Shown piece by piece: positions 16,795-23,183 of a stretch of DNA of 23,183 nucleotides. Within the stretch, counting starts at the first letter, position 1; the number at the start of each line of letters is the position of its first letter. The notes under the pieces are model-generated. The model was not told where the DNA came from. It saw only the letters and a list, made by a program, of their open reading frames with translations, and did not search any database. The DNA is from CAYQIM01 sp964417555 (GTDB lineage Bacteria; Pseudomonadota; Gammaproteobacteria; Diplorickettsiales; Diplorickettsiaceae): contig CAYQIM010000031.1 in the NCBI GenBank assembly GCA_964417555.1, forward strand, positions 1 to 23,183, given 5' to 3'. Position numbers and translations under genes: made by a program.

Positions 16795-17162
16795 AAGTAA
16801 ATTCCCATCAACACTGTCAATACCGCCGCCAACGCGATAACCAGCCCCGCACTAAAACGGGCCTGCGTTAGATTTTCGCCCACACCGGCATCCATCACTA
16901 AATGACGAATACCGGCCAGTAAATGGTAAAAAAGTGCCAATAAAAAAGCCAAAATAATAAATTTAGTCAGTGAATGGGTTAAGCAACTATGGACAACAAA
17001 AAAGCCTTCAGGGCTTTTCAAGGAAACGCTCAGCAAACCTAGGAATAAGGGAATGAGCAAGAATAAGATAAAACCAGAAACGCGATGCAAAATAGAAGCA
17101 ATCGCCGTGATAGGAAATCTCAGGGTCAATAAATTGAGATTAAGCGGTCGTTTATTAGCCAC
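16788..17162 (-). CDS. sdhC: Succinate dehydrogenase cytochrome b556 subunit C
   Basis: 124 residues, three transmembrane helices (about 30-48, 66-84 and 104-123). The motif SILHRVSG gives S23 and R27, matching the quinone-binding Ser and Arg of the family. The motif YHLLAGIRHLVMDAG contains the likely haem-ligand histidine H80. The start is a GTG at 17162, supported by an AAGG seven bases upstream (complement of 17170-17173). It is the first gene of the sdh-suc operon and overlaps sdhD by seven bases. Confidence 0.95.
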   Translation of the reverse strand: MANKRPLNLNLLTLRFPITAIASILHRVSGFILFLLIPLFLGLLSVSLKSPEGFFVVHSCLTHSLTKFIILAFLLALFYHLLAGIRHLVMDAGVGENLTQARFSAGLVIALAAVLTVLMGIYLW

Positions 17163-17202
17163 AGCTCAGCCTTAAATAAAATTTAGGGTCCAAAAGGGGG
17201 GG

Positions 17203-17232
17203 ATTATACGCTCAATCCGCAAGCAAATACAA
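17203..17232 (-). promoter_or_regulatory. sigma70-type promoter of the sdh-suc operon
   Basis: On the minus strand TTGTAT (17232-17227), an 18-base spacer and a perfect TATAAT (17208-17203) lie about 40 bases before the sdhC GTG. Seven consecutive C residues (17202-17196) follow the -10 directly, giving a very GC-rich discriminator and start region. This is the best promoter in the window. Confidence 0.65.
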
Positions 17233-17495
17233 ATACTGGACTTACACAAAAGATTGTACGCCACTCCGGCAAAAGCCAATCTACATTAAACATTAAACCT
17301 CCTAGGCGTTTGTAAAGCGTTGGTTCTTTTTCAACTTCCTTCCAATTTTTTTTCTGTTAATTTTTTGCTAATTTTTCCCTCATTTTTATTTAATTTTTAC
17401 TTGTTAGCCTATATCTGTAATCAATTTTATCAATAAAAACTGATAAATCACATTAAACGTGGACCGCTGACTAAACTAAAAAGAAATAAAAAACG
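17233..17495. promoter_or_regulatory. Divergent intergenic region with phased T-tracts
   Basis: The 333-base gap 17163-17495 separates divergent sdhC and the RAP-domain gene. Beyond the sdhC promoter it holds five A/T-tracts starting near 17344, 17359, 17370, 17382 and 17392 (spacing 15, 11, 12 and 10), which may bend the DNA. It also has a 7-bp inverted repeat TTTATCA/TGATAAA (17426-17432/17441-17447). No convincing -10/-35 pair for the plus-strand gene could be chosen, and no RNA gene was seen. Confidence 0.4.
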
Positions 17496-18446
17496 ATGCC
17501 AATAAGCAAAAACACGATATTAAAGATACCTAATTACAACAATGCAGAACAGCTTTTGACATTTTTCTCTAACAATAAAGAGAGGTTTAATCCCTTCCTA
17601 TTAACTGTATTACTTAATAAGCTTAGCCACTTGATTTCTGACGAAACATTGGACCAACACAAAGCCGCTATTTTAGAAATTCTTGAATTTTCTGAAGAAT
17701 TTGAAACCAAACTCTTTGATACAATAAGTATCGCGACCTTCTTCAATACTCTCGCTAAATGGCCTGCCCTGATGGCTGAACCAGTTTGTGAGAGGGTAAT
17801 TGACAATTTCTTACCGGATATTGCCGAACGCGCTTACGCCTTTAAAGGCCAAAGTATAAGTAATCTATTCAATGCGTTGTCTAAATATCCGCCGCTAGCT
17901 GAGTTAAATCATAGTGATTCTTTTAAAGAAGCCATTAACGCCTTATTACTAAACGTCAGTAATAATCCTCAGTTCAATTCGCAAGACATATTACTCACTG
18001 CATTAGCACTTTGCTATTTTACCCATTTTAAGTTGTTAGACGCTAGCTTCCCTCAACAAACAATCATCAAATTACTTAAGTCTGAGATTTTAGAATCTGC
18101 CATAGTGTCAAACCAGTTATCGCCTATGGCGATCAATCAACTTCAGCAAATTTTTATCTATGCGCCTGAAATTAAAAGCGCTATGGGCTCTCGGACTTTA
18201 ACACACCTTTTAAATGAAGATGTTATTCTCGCAGAAAAACCTGAATCTTCTTTATTACATCAAGACGTATTTCGTTATTTAAAAAAGTGCGTCCCAGCTG
18301 AGTTTTTAAGTGAAATATTTATCAATGAATATAAAATTGGGCATACTTTTGTTGATATTGCTTGCCCCAAAGAGCGCTTTTGTATTCAAGTCAATGGTCC
18401 ATACCACTTATACGGGGAAAGGAAAACAACAACGTTTAAACAATAA
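17496..18446 (+). pseudogene. RAP-domain helical-repeat protein, N-terminal part before a frameshift
   Basis: 316 residues from the ATG at 17496 to a premature TAA. The first 260 residues are helical with repeated units such as SNLFNALSKYPPL and FFNTLAKWPALM, resembling the heptatricopeptide-type repeats that precede RAP domains. The C-terminal part starts a RAP domain: INEYKIGHTFVDIACP...FCIQVNGPYHLYG (about 275-307). RAP domains have a restriction-endonuclease-like fold and usually occur in RNA-binding or RNA-processing proteins. The domain breaks off after GPYHLYG and resumes in the +1 frame, so this frame alone yields half a domain. The gene diverges from the sdh operon and shares its upstream region. 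Removing one base restores a 508-residue protein. Confidence 0.75.
18414..18417 (+). other. Frameshift site in a GGGG run
   Basis: Frame one reads TAC GGG GAA AGG and soon stops at 18444-18446. Dropping one G gives TAC GGG AAA GGA AAA, which leads into the rest of the RAP domain with no gap in the domain pattern. A G insertion (real or a sequencing error) is the simplest cause. Programmed shifting on GGGGAAA is possible but unproven. Confidence 0.7.
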
Positions 18447-19023
18447 GAGCCAATTTACCCAACATTTATTAGAAAAGCAGGGTTGGACTGTATTGACTAT
18501 TAAATATAAAGATTGGCAGACTATGACTAACAAGGAAAAAAAGACTTATCTAATGGAGCTCACACGTCCCTTTTTAAAAGAAACTCCAAATTTAATAAAA
18601 CAAGAACAGCTACAAATACAGCAACAGCTTTTAAACCTACAAATGCAACAGTTGCCCCCTGCGGCAGCAACGTATTCTGCACCAACAGCGCCAGTCTATA
18701 ATTTCCCAACGCCAGTATACTATTCCGCAATGCCGTCATACCCAACCTTCCAAATGAACCACCTGTCACCGTATCCAATACCATACCAACCGACAGCAAC
18801 AGCTTACTTAGTATTCACAGAACCGGTATATTTTTCCACCATGCCGCCGCAATTTTCTGCAGCGGCACATTCTCCAGCAACACAACCGTTTCCAGAAGTG
18901 CCTCTGTCAGAAAATCCAACCGTAAATTATGACCGCCACAGTAATTTTTTTAGGCCGCCCACCACTCAGTCTACCGATCAAATCCAATCTGACAGAGGCT
19001 TTTCACCGTGGTTTTACAAATAA
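18418..19023 (+). pseudogene. RAP-domain protein, C-terminal part with Pro/Tyr-rich tail
   Basis: This frame continues the interrupted protein. Residues from KGKQQRLNNKSQ through LLEKQGWTVLTIKYKDW complete the RAP domain, whose end is marked by GW...I.Y.DW. A Gln/Leu-rich helix (KQEQLQIQQQLLNLQMQQL) follows, then about 120 residues rich in Pro, Tyr, Ala and Thr without charged blocks, ending FSPWFYK. The tail has two imperfect copies of a unit, PVYYSAMPSYPTF and PVYFSTMPPQFSA. The frame is open upstream to an ATG at 18310, but that start lies inside the RAP domain and has no ribosome site, so independent translation is unlikely. The stop at 19021-19023 is 35 bases from the convergent rluB stop. 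Confidence 0.7.
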
Positions 19024-19058
19024 GTAAGTATTAAGCTAATAACAGACACATTCGAGTA

Positions 19059-19799
19059 TCAGCTATTTAAGTGGACTAAAGATACTAACGGTTGGATTTC
19101 CTTGGCCGTCAATTCTCGCCACTGGCCCCGCCTTAAGTCAGTGGGTAACTGGATATCGCCAAATCGCACTCGTATCAAACGACTGACTTTGACGCCTTGT
19201 GATTCCCATAAGCGCCGCACTTCTCTATTGCGACCTTCTTTCAGTACGACATGATACCAACGATTGGCGGCTTCGCCACCACGTTCTTCAATACGTGTAA
19301 AAGACGCCACTCCATCGTCTAATCTAACCCCTTTTTTTAAACGTTGAAGCATTGTGGTGTCGACATCGCCCAACACGCGCACGGCGTATTCTCGCTCTAT
19401 TTCATAGGAAGGATGTGATAAACGATGCGCTGATTCACCATCATTAGTAAAGATTAATAAGCCTAAGGTGGTAATATCCAAACGCCCAATCATAATCCAA
19501 CGTTCACCCCTTAATGGAGGTAAACGTGAAAATACCGTGGGTCTATTTTCTGGATCCGTACGCGTACAAACTTCATCTTCCGGTTTATGATAAATTAACA
19601 CGCGTCGCTTAAACGGTATGGCTGGAATTAATTTAATCGGCTTACCATCAACAAAGATTTTTGCCGTGCTGTCCACCCTAGTGCCGAGCTTGGCCACTTC
19701 TGGACCTATACTGACCCGGCCTTGTTGGATCCAGCGTTCAATTTCTCGCCTCGAACCTAAGCCAAGATTAGCCAATACTTTTTGTAATTTTTCACTCAT
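19059..19799 (-). CDS. rluB: 23S rRNA pseudouridine synthase, RsuA/RluB family
   Basis: 246 residues. An N-terminal S4 RNA-binding domain (SEKLQKVLANLGLGSRREIERWI, about 2-24) is followed by the synthase domain with catalytic D108 in GRLDITTLGLLIFTNDG. Then come the family blocks REYAVRVLG and KEGRNREVRRL. RluB modifies a uridine near the peptidyl-transferase centre of 23S rRNA, and assignment to RluB rather than RluE/RluF/RsuA rests on overall resemblance. An AGG lies about nine bases before the ATG. The gene is often directly downstream of scpB. Here an unrelated plus-strand gene and an AT-rich region separate them, so it must have its own promoter. Confidence 0.92.
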   Translation of the reverse strand: MSEKLQKVLANLGLGSRREIERWIQQGRVSIGPEVAKLGTRVDSTAKIFVDGKPIKLIPAIPFKRRVLIYHKPEDEVCTRTDPENRPTVFSRLPPLRGERWIMIGRLDITTLGLLIFTNDGESAHRLSHPSYEIEREYAVRVLGDVDTTMLQRLKKGVRLDDGVASFTRIEERGGEAANRWYHVVLKEGRNREVRRLWESQGVKVSRLIRVRFGDIQLPTDLRRGQWRELTAKEIQPLVSLVHLNS

Positions 19800-19936
19800 C
19801 TATTAACGCCTAATTTTCTTTAACAAACTATAAATGGCGTAGATGTTTTTAACAATAAAAAAATAACTTCACATTATTGATCTAAAACATAATTATTTAT
19901 ATTATAAAAACATAATTAATTATATGTGATAATAAT
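19800..19936. promoter_or_regulatory. AT-rich divergent promoter region with a 12-bp direct repeat
   Basis: This gap serves rluB (minus) and the 19937 gene (plus). AAAACATAATTA occurs twice, at 19884-19895 and 19907-19918, 23 bp apart start to start, close to two helical turns, as expected for a paired protein site. Several TATAAT-like boxes occur on both strands, so start sites cannot be chosen. A TGTGATAAT lies three bases before the plus-strand ATG, hinting at a leaderless transcript. Confidence 0.35.
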
Positions 19937-20791
19937 ATGTACAAACCTAAGTATTTATTTAAACTTTCCAATCAACAAAAAGAAACATTTTTTTTTATTG
20001 GTGAAGCCAATGCAGAAACTGGCACGCGTTTTATCGTGTGGAAGTCGGATGAGCAATTGAATTGGCGATCGGTAAAGATAAAAAAAATTGATAGTGTTCG
20101 GAGCAGTAAAACTCTGACTCTAGACGATGGAAGCAAAATAAGTATCTTACACAATTCATATTTCAAAAAAGCAACTTTCATGCCCTTTGAAAACTATCAT
20201 CACTTTAATTTTAAGCTTAATCCTCTCAAACACACGATTGAAGTTTATAATGCCATTAAGTTACCGCATATAACCGGCTTGGATACCTCACTTATTCCTG
20301 AAAGCTGCAAATCCTATTTGTTAAATACCACCGACGAAAAATCGGGATTTTTTCAAGCAGCAGCAAATAACACTAACGATAGGATAAATTGGACTTTTGA
20401 TCAATTTATTCAAGCGATTAAAGCGCAAAAACAAGAAGTCGTGAGTTATTTTGGCCACGCTATGGTTTCTCTAGCTGAATACAAAAAACTTAGTAAAAAA
20501 TATAACTTAACAGAGCAGGGGCTAGTTTTAACATTACAAATACCTGACACTTCAGTAAAAGTAAAAGAAATAGAAACGAATTTACAAAGACGGTTTGGAT
20601 ACTATTTTTGTGTTAGGCAGAAGGACACTATCCTATTAGCTCGAATGGGAATAATAAAACACTGGACTACTATTAACCAAACCATGCAATCAATAGCAGA
20701 AAATTCAAATTTTAATGTTTACTCTGTTTCAACTAACGAAGAAATGATAGGCAACGACGGTAAATCTGCCAGTGCTTGCAAATTAAAATGA
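19937..20791 (+). CDS. Hypothetical protein inserted between rluB and scpB
   Basis: 284 residues, not recognised. The N-terminal 100 residues look beta-rich (ETFFFIGEANAETGTRFIV, then TLTLDDGSKISIL). A central helical part follows (WTFDQFIQAIKAQKQEVVSYF, about 153-173), then a mixed alpha/beta C-terminus with LVLTLQIPD and RFGYYFCVRQKD. No signal peptide or membrane segment is seen. There is no clear Shine-Dalgarno sequence before the ATG. The last 73 bases overlap the 3' end of scpB on the opposite strand. The base composition is more AT-rich than its neighbours, and it breaks a gene pair that is usually adjacent, so it was probably acquired by transfer. Its role is unknown. Confidence 0.65.
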   Translation: MYKPKYLFKLSNQQKETFFFIGEANAETGTRFIVWKSDEQLNWRSVKIKKIDSVRSSKTLTLDDGSKISILHNSYFKKATFMPFENYHHFNFKLNPLKHTIEVYNAIKLPHITGLDTSLIPESCKSYLLNTTDEKSGFFQAAANNTNDRINWTFDQFIQAIKAQKQEVVSYFGHAMVSLAEYKKLSKKYNLTEQGLVLTLQIPDTSVKVKEIETNLQRRFGYYFCVRQKDTILLARMGIIKHWTTINQTMQSIAENSNFNVYSVSTNEEMIGNDGKSASACKLK

Positions 20792-21258
20792 TCCAGAAAT
20801 GTTTTGGTAGTCGCATAAAGATTGGGCCGACCGGGCACTTCACGTTGACCCACGGCATGAATCCATTCTTGATCCAATAGCGCCTTGATAATATTAGGAC
20901 TCACCGCTACCCCACGAATGGCTTCAATATCACCCCGTGTAACCGGCTGCTTATAAGCAATAATAGCCAAGGTCTCTAAAAAGGCACGCGTATAGCGTGG
21001 CCGTTTTTCCGGCCACAATCCTTTTATCCAATCACTCAGCTCAATGGATGTCTGAAAGCTATAACCATTGGCCAGTTGCTTTAAACGAATCCCACGCGGT
21101 AGATAATCGGTTTCCAACGCCGCCAACGCCTGTTTTAATAGCGGTTTCGCTGGCCGTTGCGCTTCCGAAAATAGAGCGGATAAACGTTCCAAACTCACCG
21201 GTTCACCCGCCGCTAGAATGGCAGCTTCCAAAATGGTTTTAAGTTGTTCAATTTCCAT
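20719..21258 (-). CDS. scpB: Segregation and condensation protein B
   Basis: 179 residues, normal for ScpB. It is the winged-helix kleisin partner of ScpA in the SMC-ScpAB condensin that organises and separates chromosomes. The first winged helix starts EQLKTILEAAILAAGEPVS. The second contains LETLAIIAYKQPVTRGDIEAIRGV (about 93-116), the most conserved block, followed by GRPNLYATTKTFLDHF. An AAGGG sits almost directly against the ATG, closer than usual. ScpA is not upstream: the preceding gene is an unrelated 534-residue protein. The final codons overlap the convergent 19937 gene. Confidence 0.93.
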   Translation of the reverse strand: MEIEQLKTILEAAILAAGEPVSLERLSALFSEAQRPAKPLLKQALAALETDYLPRGIRLKQLANGYSFQTSIELSDWIKGLWPEKRPRYTRAFLETLAIIAYKQPVTRGDIEAIRGVAVSPNIIKALLDQEWIHAVGQREVPGRPNLYATTKTFLDHFNLQALADLPSLPIISSLVETE

Positions 21259-21265
21259 ACCCTTA

Positions 21266-21293
21266 ACTATAGCAGTTATCCCATTGCTTGTAA
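21266..21293 (-). promoter_or_regulatory. Candidate scpB promoter
   Basis: On the minus strand TTACAA (21293-21288), a 16-base spacer and TATAGT (21271-21266) lie just before the scpB ATG at 21258. The transcript would have almost no leader. The match is fair, and no other evidence supports it. Confidence 0.3.
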
Positions 21294-21314
21294 GTATACG
21301 TCTAGGGGGCTTAG

Positions 21315-21364
21315 GCTGAGCGTGAGGAGTCCCGCTAATAGTGGATAATGATCCCCCGCTCAGC
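21315..21364. repeat. Inverted repeat between scpB and the 534-residue gene
   Basis: GCTGAGCG (21315-21322) and CGCTCAGC (21357-21364) are a perfect 8-bp pair separated by 34 bases. GGGGG (21305-21309) and CCCCC (21353-21357) give a competing pairing. On the minus strand it lies just after the stop of the 534-residue gene but is not followed by a T-run, so it is not a standard terminator for that gene. Confidence 0.45.
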
Positions 21365-21377
21365 TTTTCAAGGTTTA

Positions 21378-22982
21378 CTATCTATCTGACTCTGGACAAG
21401 CACAAACGATTGGCGGATCGATATTTAAATAGAGTACCTGCGTGGTAAGTGTTTCATCTTTTTTAGAAACTTTATTTAAAAAGACGTAAATCAAACTTTC
21501 ACCCACGGGTGCTACTTGAATGCTGTCATATATTTGCATTTTAGCGTCACTCACAGCTTTTAACATAGCTTCGGGTAGTTCGTAAGCATTGACTGTTTTT
21601 TTACGGCTATCATAAACAAAATAGCGTGCCAGATCCCCATCTCTAAACATATCACGAGGAAATATAAAAAGCTTTCTCCCTAATCTACCAGAGATATGGG
21701 TTACCGCATTAACACGCGCAAATTCCTTATAATCTGTACCTGAATAAGTGATCTTAGCAGAAACCTTCTTTTTAGGGTTAATATGGGCAAAATAAGCAAA
21801 ACGTTTCCCTTCTACGATGTCACCATCAACAGTGATGGTTTCTATAACGATTGTTTCTGTGACCTCTTTTTCGTCGTTACCAATAATAATAATTTTTTCT
21901 TCCTCATCGTAATCAACAATCGGATTAGTATGCTCTTCCTCTGTTATATCAATGGGTCCTAAACAAGAATTACCCTCTACTGCCTGGCCATTGGCCGCAA
22001 AGGCTTTTCCTGATTTCCAACCGGCCATGCTTCCGCCCGCTAAGCCGGCATTGTTACCAAGCTTAAACAAAGTTGTATCCGCTTCGACATTAGCAGGATG
22101 ATATTGATGCTTATAACTTGGTATGATGTCCTTGGTGAAACCCGCTGTCACACAAAAAACTCCTTTTAGATGAGTTACATAACATTTAAAGCGATCATTT
22201 TCAGTCTGACCAAATATACTATATATACCGTTTCTGTCCTGGACCTTTTCTTTGAATGTAATAAATTGTTTAGGCGGCATGAGCTTAGTGCTTTCCAATA
22301 GATAACTACGGAAAAACAAATTAGGCTGAAATTTTTCCTTATATAATAAATAAATTTTATTATTGTCCTTGTTAAAAGCCGCAGCAATATGTGTCAGCTC
22401 ATTCTTGCACACTATTTCGGTTTTTGAGTCTTCACCCCAAACATAAATCGCATCCACTTTATGGTTATCATTCATAGCCTCCCAAGCTGACTTGGTTGCA
22501 ACCTCAGGGCTATATACCGGTGAGTCCAAGAGAGCGAGCTCATTATCTTTTGTACCCCGATCGTTTTTTTTGGTTTCAGTCTCTTCTTTCTTACCTTCTT
22601 CGGCAAACGGCAAAACAAGTGCTAGCATTAACGTTGTCTGCTTAGAAATAGGCGTTTTTTGATGATAATAAGCGATTAAACTACCCTGTAGATCGGTAGA
22701 TGATTTTTTTACAAATAAACCTATTTCTGTTATTTTTTCATTCTGTAGCTTTTCTGGTATCATTATTTTAAACGTATAAGTAGGCTTACTTTTTACAAAC
22801 TGCACTTCTTGTGCATCGATGCGAGATAGCTCAGCAACAAGCTTTATCGGATCAAAAACTTTTTCGGTTTCATTGCCCAAGACAATACTTATTTCTCTTA
22901 ATTTCAAACCACCCTCTGATACCTTAGGACATTTCGTTAGATGAGTCGTAGGCACGAGGTTAAATTTCATTACTTCAGTCAT
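21378..22982 (-). CDS. Hypothetical protein, possibly beta-propeller or tail-fibre-like
   Basis: 534 residues, not recognised with certainty. There is no signal peptide or membrane helix. The N-terminal 120 residues include KITEIGLFVKK...GSLIAYYHQ, a pattern reminiscent of the N-terminal fold of phage tail-fibre proteins. A Glu/Lys/Asp-rich linker (about 127-147) follows. The rest shows spaced strands of one type, for example THIAAAFNKDNNKIYLLYK, THISGRLGRKLFIFPRD and IQVAPVGESLIYVFL, as in lectin-like beta-propellers. An acidic Ile/Val/Glu/Thr-rich stretch lies near 371-405. Both resemblances are inference and a contact or binding role is only a guess. An AAGGGA lies four bases before the ATG, immediately next to a perfect inverted repeat, which suggests regulation. 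Confidence 0.65.
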   Translation of the reverse strand: MTEVMKFNLVPTTHLTKCPKVSEGGLKLREISIVLGNETEKVFDPIKLVAELSRIDAQEVQFVKSKPTYTFKIMIPEKLQNEKITEIGLFVKKSSTDLQGSLIAYYHQKTPISKQTTLMLALVLPFAEEGKKEETETKKNDRGTKDNELALLDSPVYSPEVATKSAWEAMNDNHKVDAIYVWGEDSKTEIVCKNELTHIAAAFNKDNNKIYLLYKEKFQPNLFFRSYLLESTKLMPPKQFITFKEKVQDRNGIYSIFGQTENDRFKCYVTHLKGVFCVTAGFTKDIIPSYKHQYHPANVEADTTLFKLGNNAGLAGGSMAGWKSGKAFAANGQAVEGNSCLGPIDITEEEHTNPIVDYDEEEKIIIIGNDEKEVTETIVIETITVDGDIVEGKRFAYFAHINPKKKVSAKITYSGTDYKEFARVNAVTHISGRLGRKLFIFPRDMFRDGDLARYFVYDSRKKTVNAYELPEAMLKAVSDAKMQIYDSIQVAPVGESLIYVFLNKVSKKDETLTTQVLYLNIDPPIVCACPESDR

Positions 22983-22990
22983 AAAATCCC

Positions 22991-23032
22991 TTATTGCTAT
23001 TATTTATAGTTGAGCCTAAATAATAGCAATAA
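22991..23032. promoter_or_regulatory. Perfect 16-bp inverted repeat next to the ribosome binding site
   Basis: TTATTGCTATTATTTA (22991-23006) and its exact complement at 23017-23032 enclose a 10-base loop. The repeat starts eight bases upstream of the ATG (minus strand, 22982) and abuts or overlaps the AAGGGA ribosome site. It could be an operator for a dimeric repressor or an RNA hairpin controlling translation. Confidence 0.6.
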
Positions 23033-23040
23033 ATAATTTA

Positions 23041-23183
23041 ATTTCTTATTGCAATCTACATTAAGTATGTCTATCCAAACAGTAAACAAGCGAGTCGCTA
23101 TGCTCATGAAAAATTTTGGCCATCGTGTCCCCAAAATTAATTCGCATCACGCGACTGAAATTAGGCCGCGATTCGTCCTGCGT
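23041..23183. other. Window-end region with no recognised gene
   Basis: No convincing coding frame is seen. The part after about 23090 is richer in G+C and contains an 8-bp inverted pair AATTTTGG/CCAAAATT (23112-23119/23131-23138), so it may be the edge of another dispersed repeat. It would also contain any upstream promoter of the 534-residue gene, but none could be chosen. Confidence 0.3.

Noticed and set aside
18310..18417. Separate gene starting at the ATG at 18310
   Set aside because: It would begin inside the RAP domain, overlap the first frame and lack a ribosome site; a frameshift in one gene explains it better.
21315..21364. Intrinsic terminator of the 534-residue gene
   Set aside because: The loop is 34 bases and no T-run follows on the minus strand; the TTTT lies on the other side.
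1..23183. tRNA or rRNA genes
   Set aside because: No cloverleaf, CCA end or conserved rRNA segment was noticed on either strand by eye; a covariance search was not possible.

Overview
The window looks like a chromosomal segment of a low-GC, host-associated gammaproteobacterium of the order Legionellales, most like the Coxiellaceae (Rickettsiella/Diplorickettsia/Coxiella-like). This placement is inferred from the gammaproteobacterial type of the sdh/suc, rluB and scpB proteins, the AT-rich coding bias, very large secreted-toxin-like reading frames of unknown function, and many intergenic palindromes. No database search was possible.

Layout. (1) 1-6300, plus strand: an accessory block with a very large membrane-associated, possibly toxin-like protein whose 5' end is missing or displaced by a GC-rich hairpin segment, followed by a helical hypothetical protein whose frame continues past an in-frame TAA. 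A decayed scrap resembling the 3' end of the downstream cystathionine beta-synthase-like gene lies between the two. (2) 6318-17162, minus strand: a long TCA-cycle operon sdhC-sdhD-sdhA-sdhB-sucA-sucB-sucC-sucD plus a pyridoxal-phosphate cysteine/cystathionine synthase-like gene coupled to sucD by an ATGA overlap. These encode succinate dehydrogenase (complex II), E1 and E2 of 2-oxoglutarate dehydrogenase, and succinyl-CoA synthetase, so the chain 2-oxoglutarate to succinyl-CoA to succinate to fumarate is encoded in one run; E3 (lpd) is not here. A good sigma70-type promoter lies before sdhC. Palindromic elements sit in three internal gaps (sdhA/sdhB, sdhB/sucA, sucA/sucB), and one supplies the last codons of sucA.

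(3) 17163-19023: a divergent regulatory region with T-tracts, then a plus-strand RAP-domain protein with helical repeats and a Pro/Tyr-rich tail, split by a one-base frameshift at a GGGG run. (4) 19059-21258, minus strand: rluB and scpB, which are often adjacent in a scpA-scpB-rluB cluster, are separated here by an unrelated plus-strand gene whose 3' end overlaps scpB by 73 bp. (5) 21378-22982, minus strand: a 534-residue hypothetical protein, possibly beta-propeller or tail-fibre-like, preceded by a perfect 16-bp inverted repeat next to its ribosome binding site.

The observations most worth following are the family of palindromes with different arms but the same hairpin architecture, repeat capture by sucA, the frameshifted RAP protein, the toxin-like gene with a broken 5' end, and the relic direct repeat flanking the second accessory gene. 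None of these alone demonstrates a new biological system.
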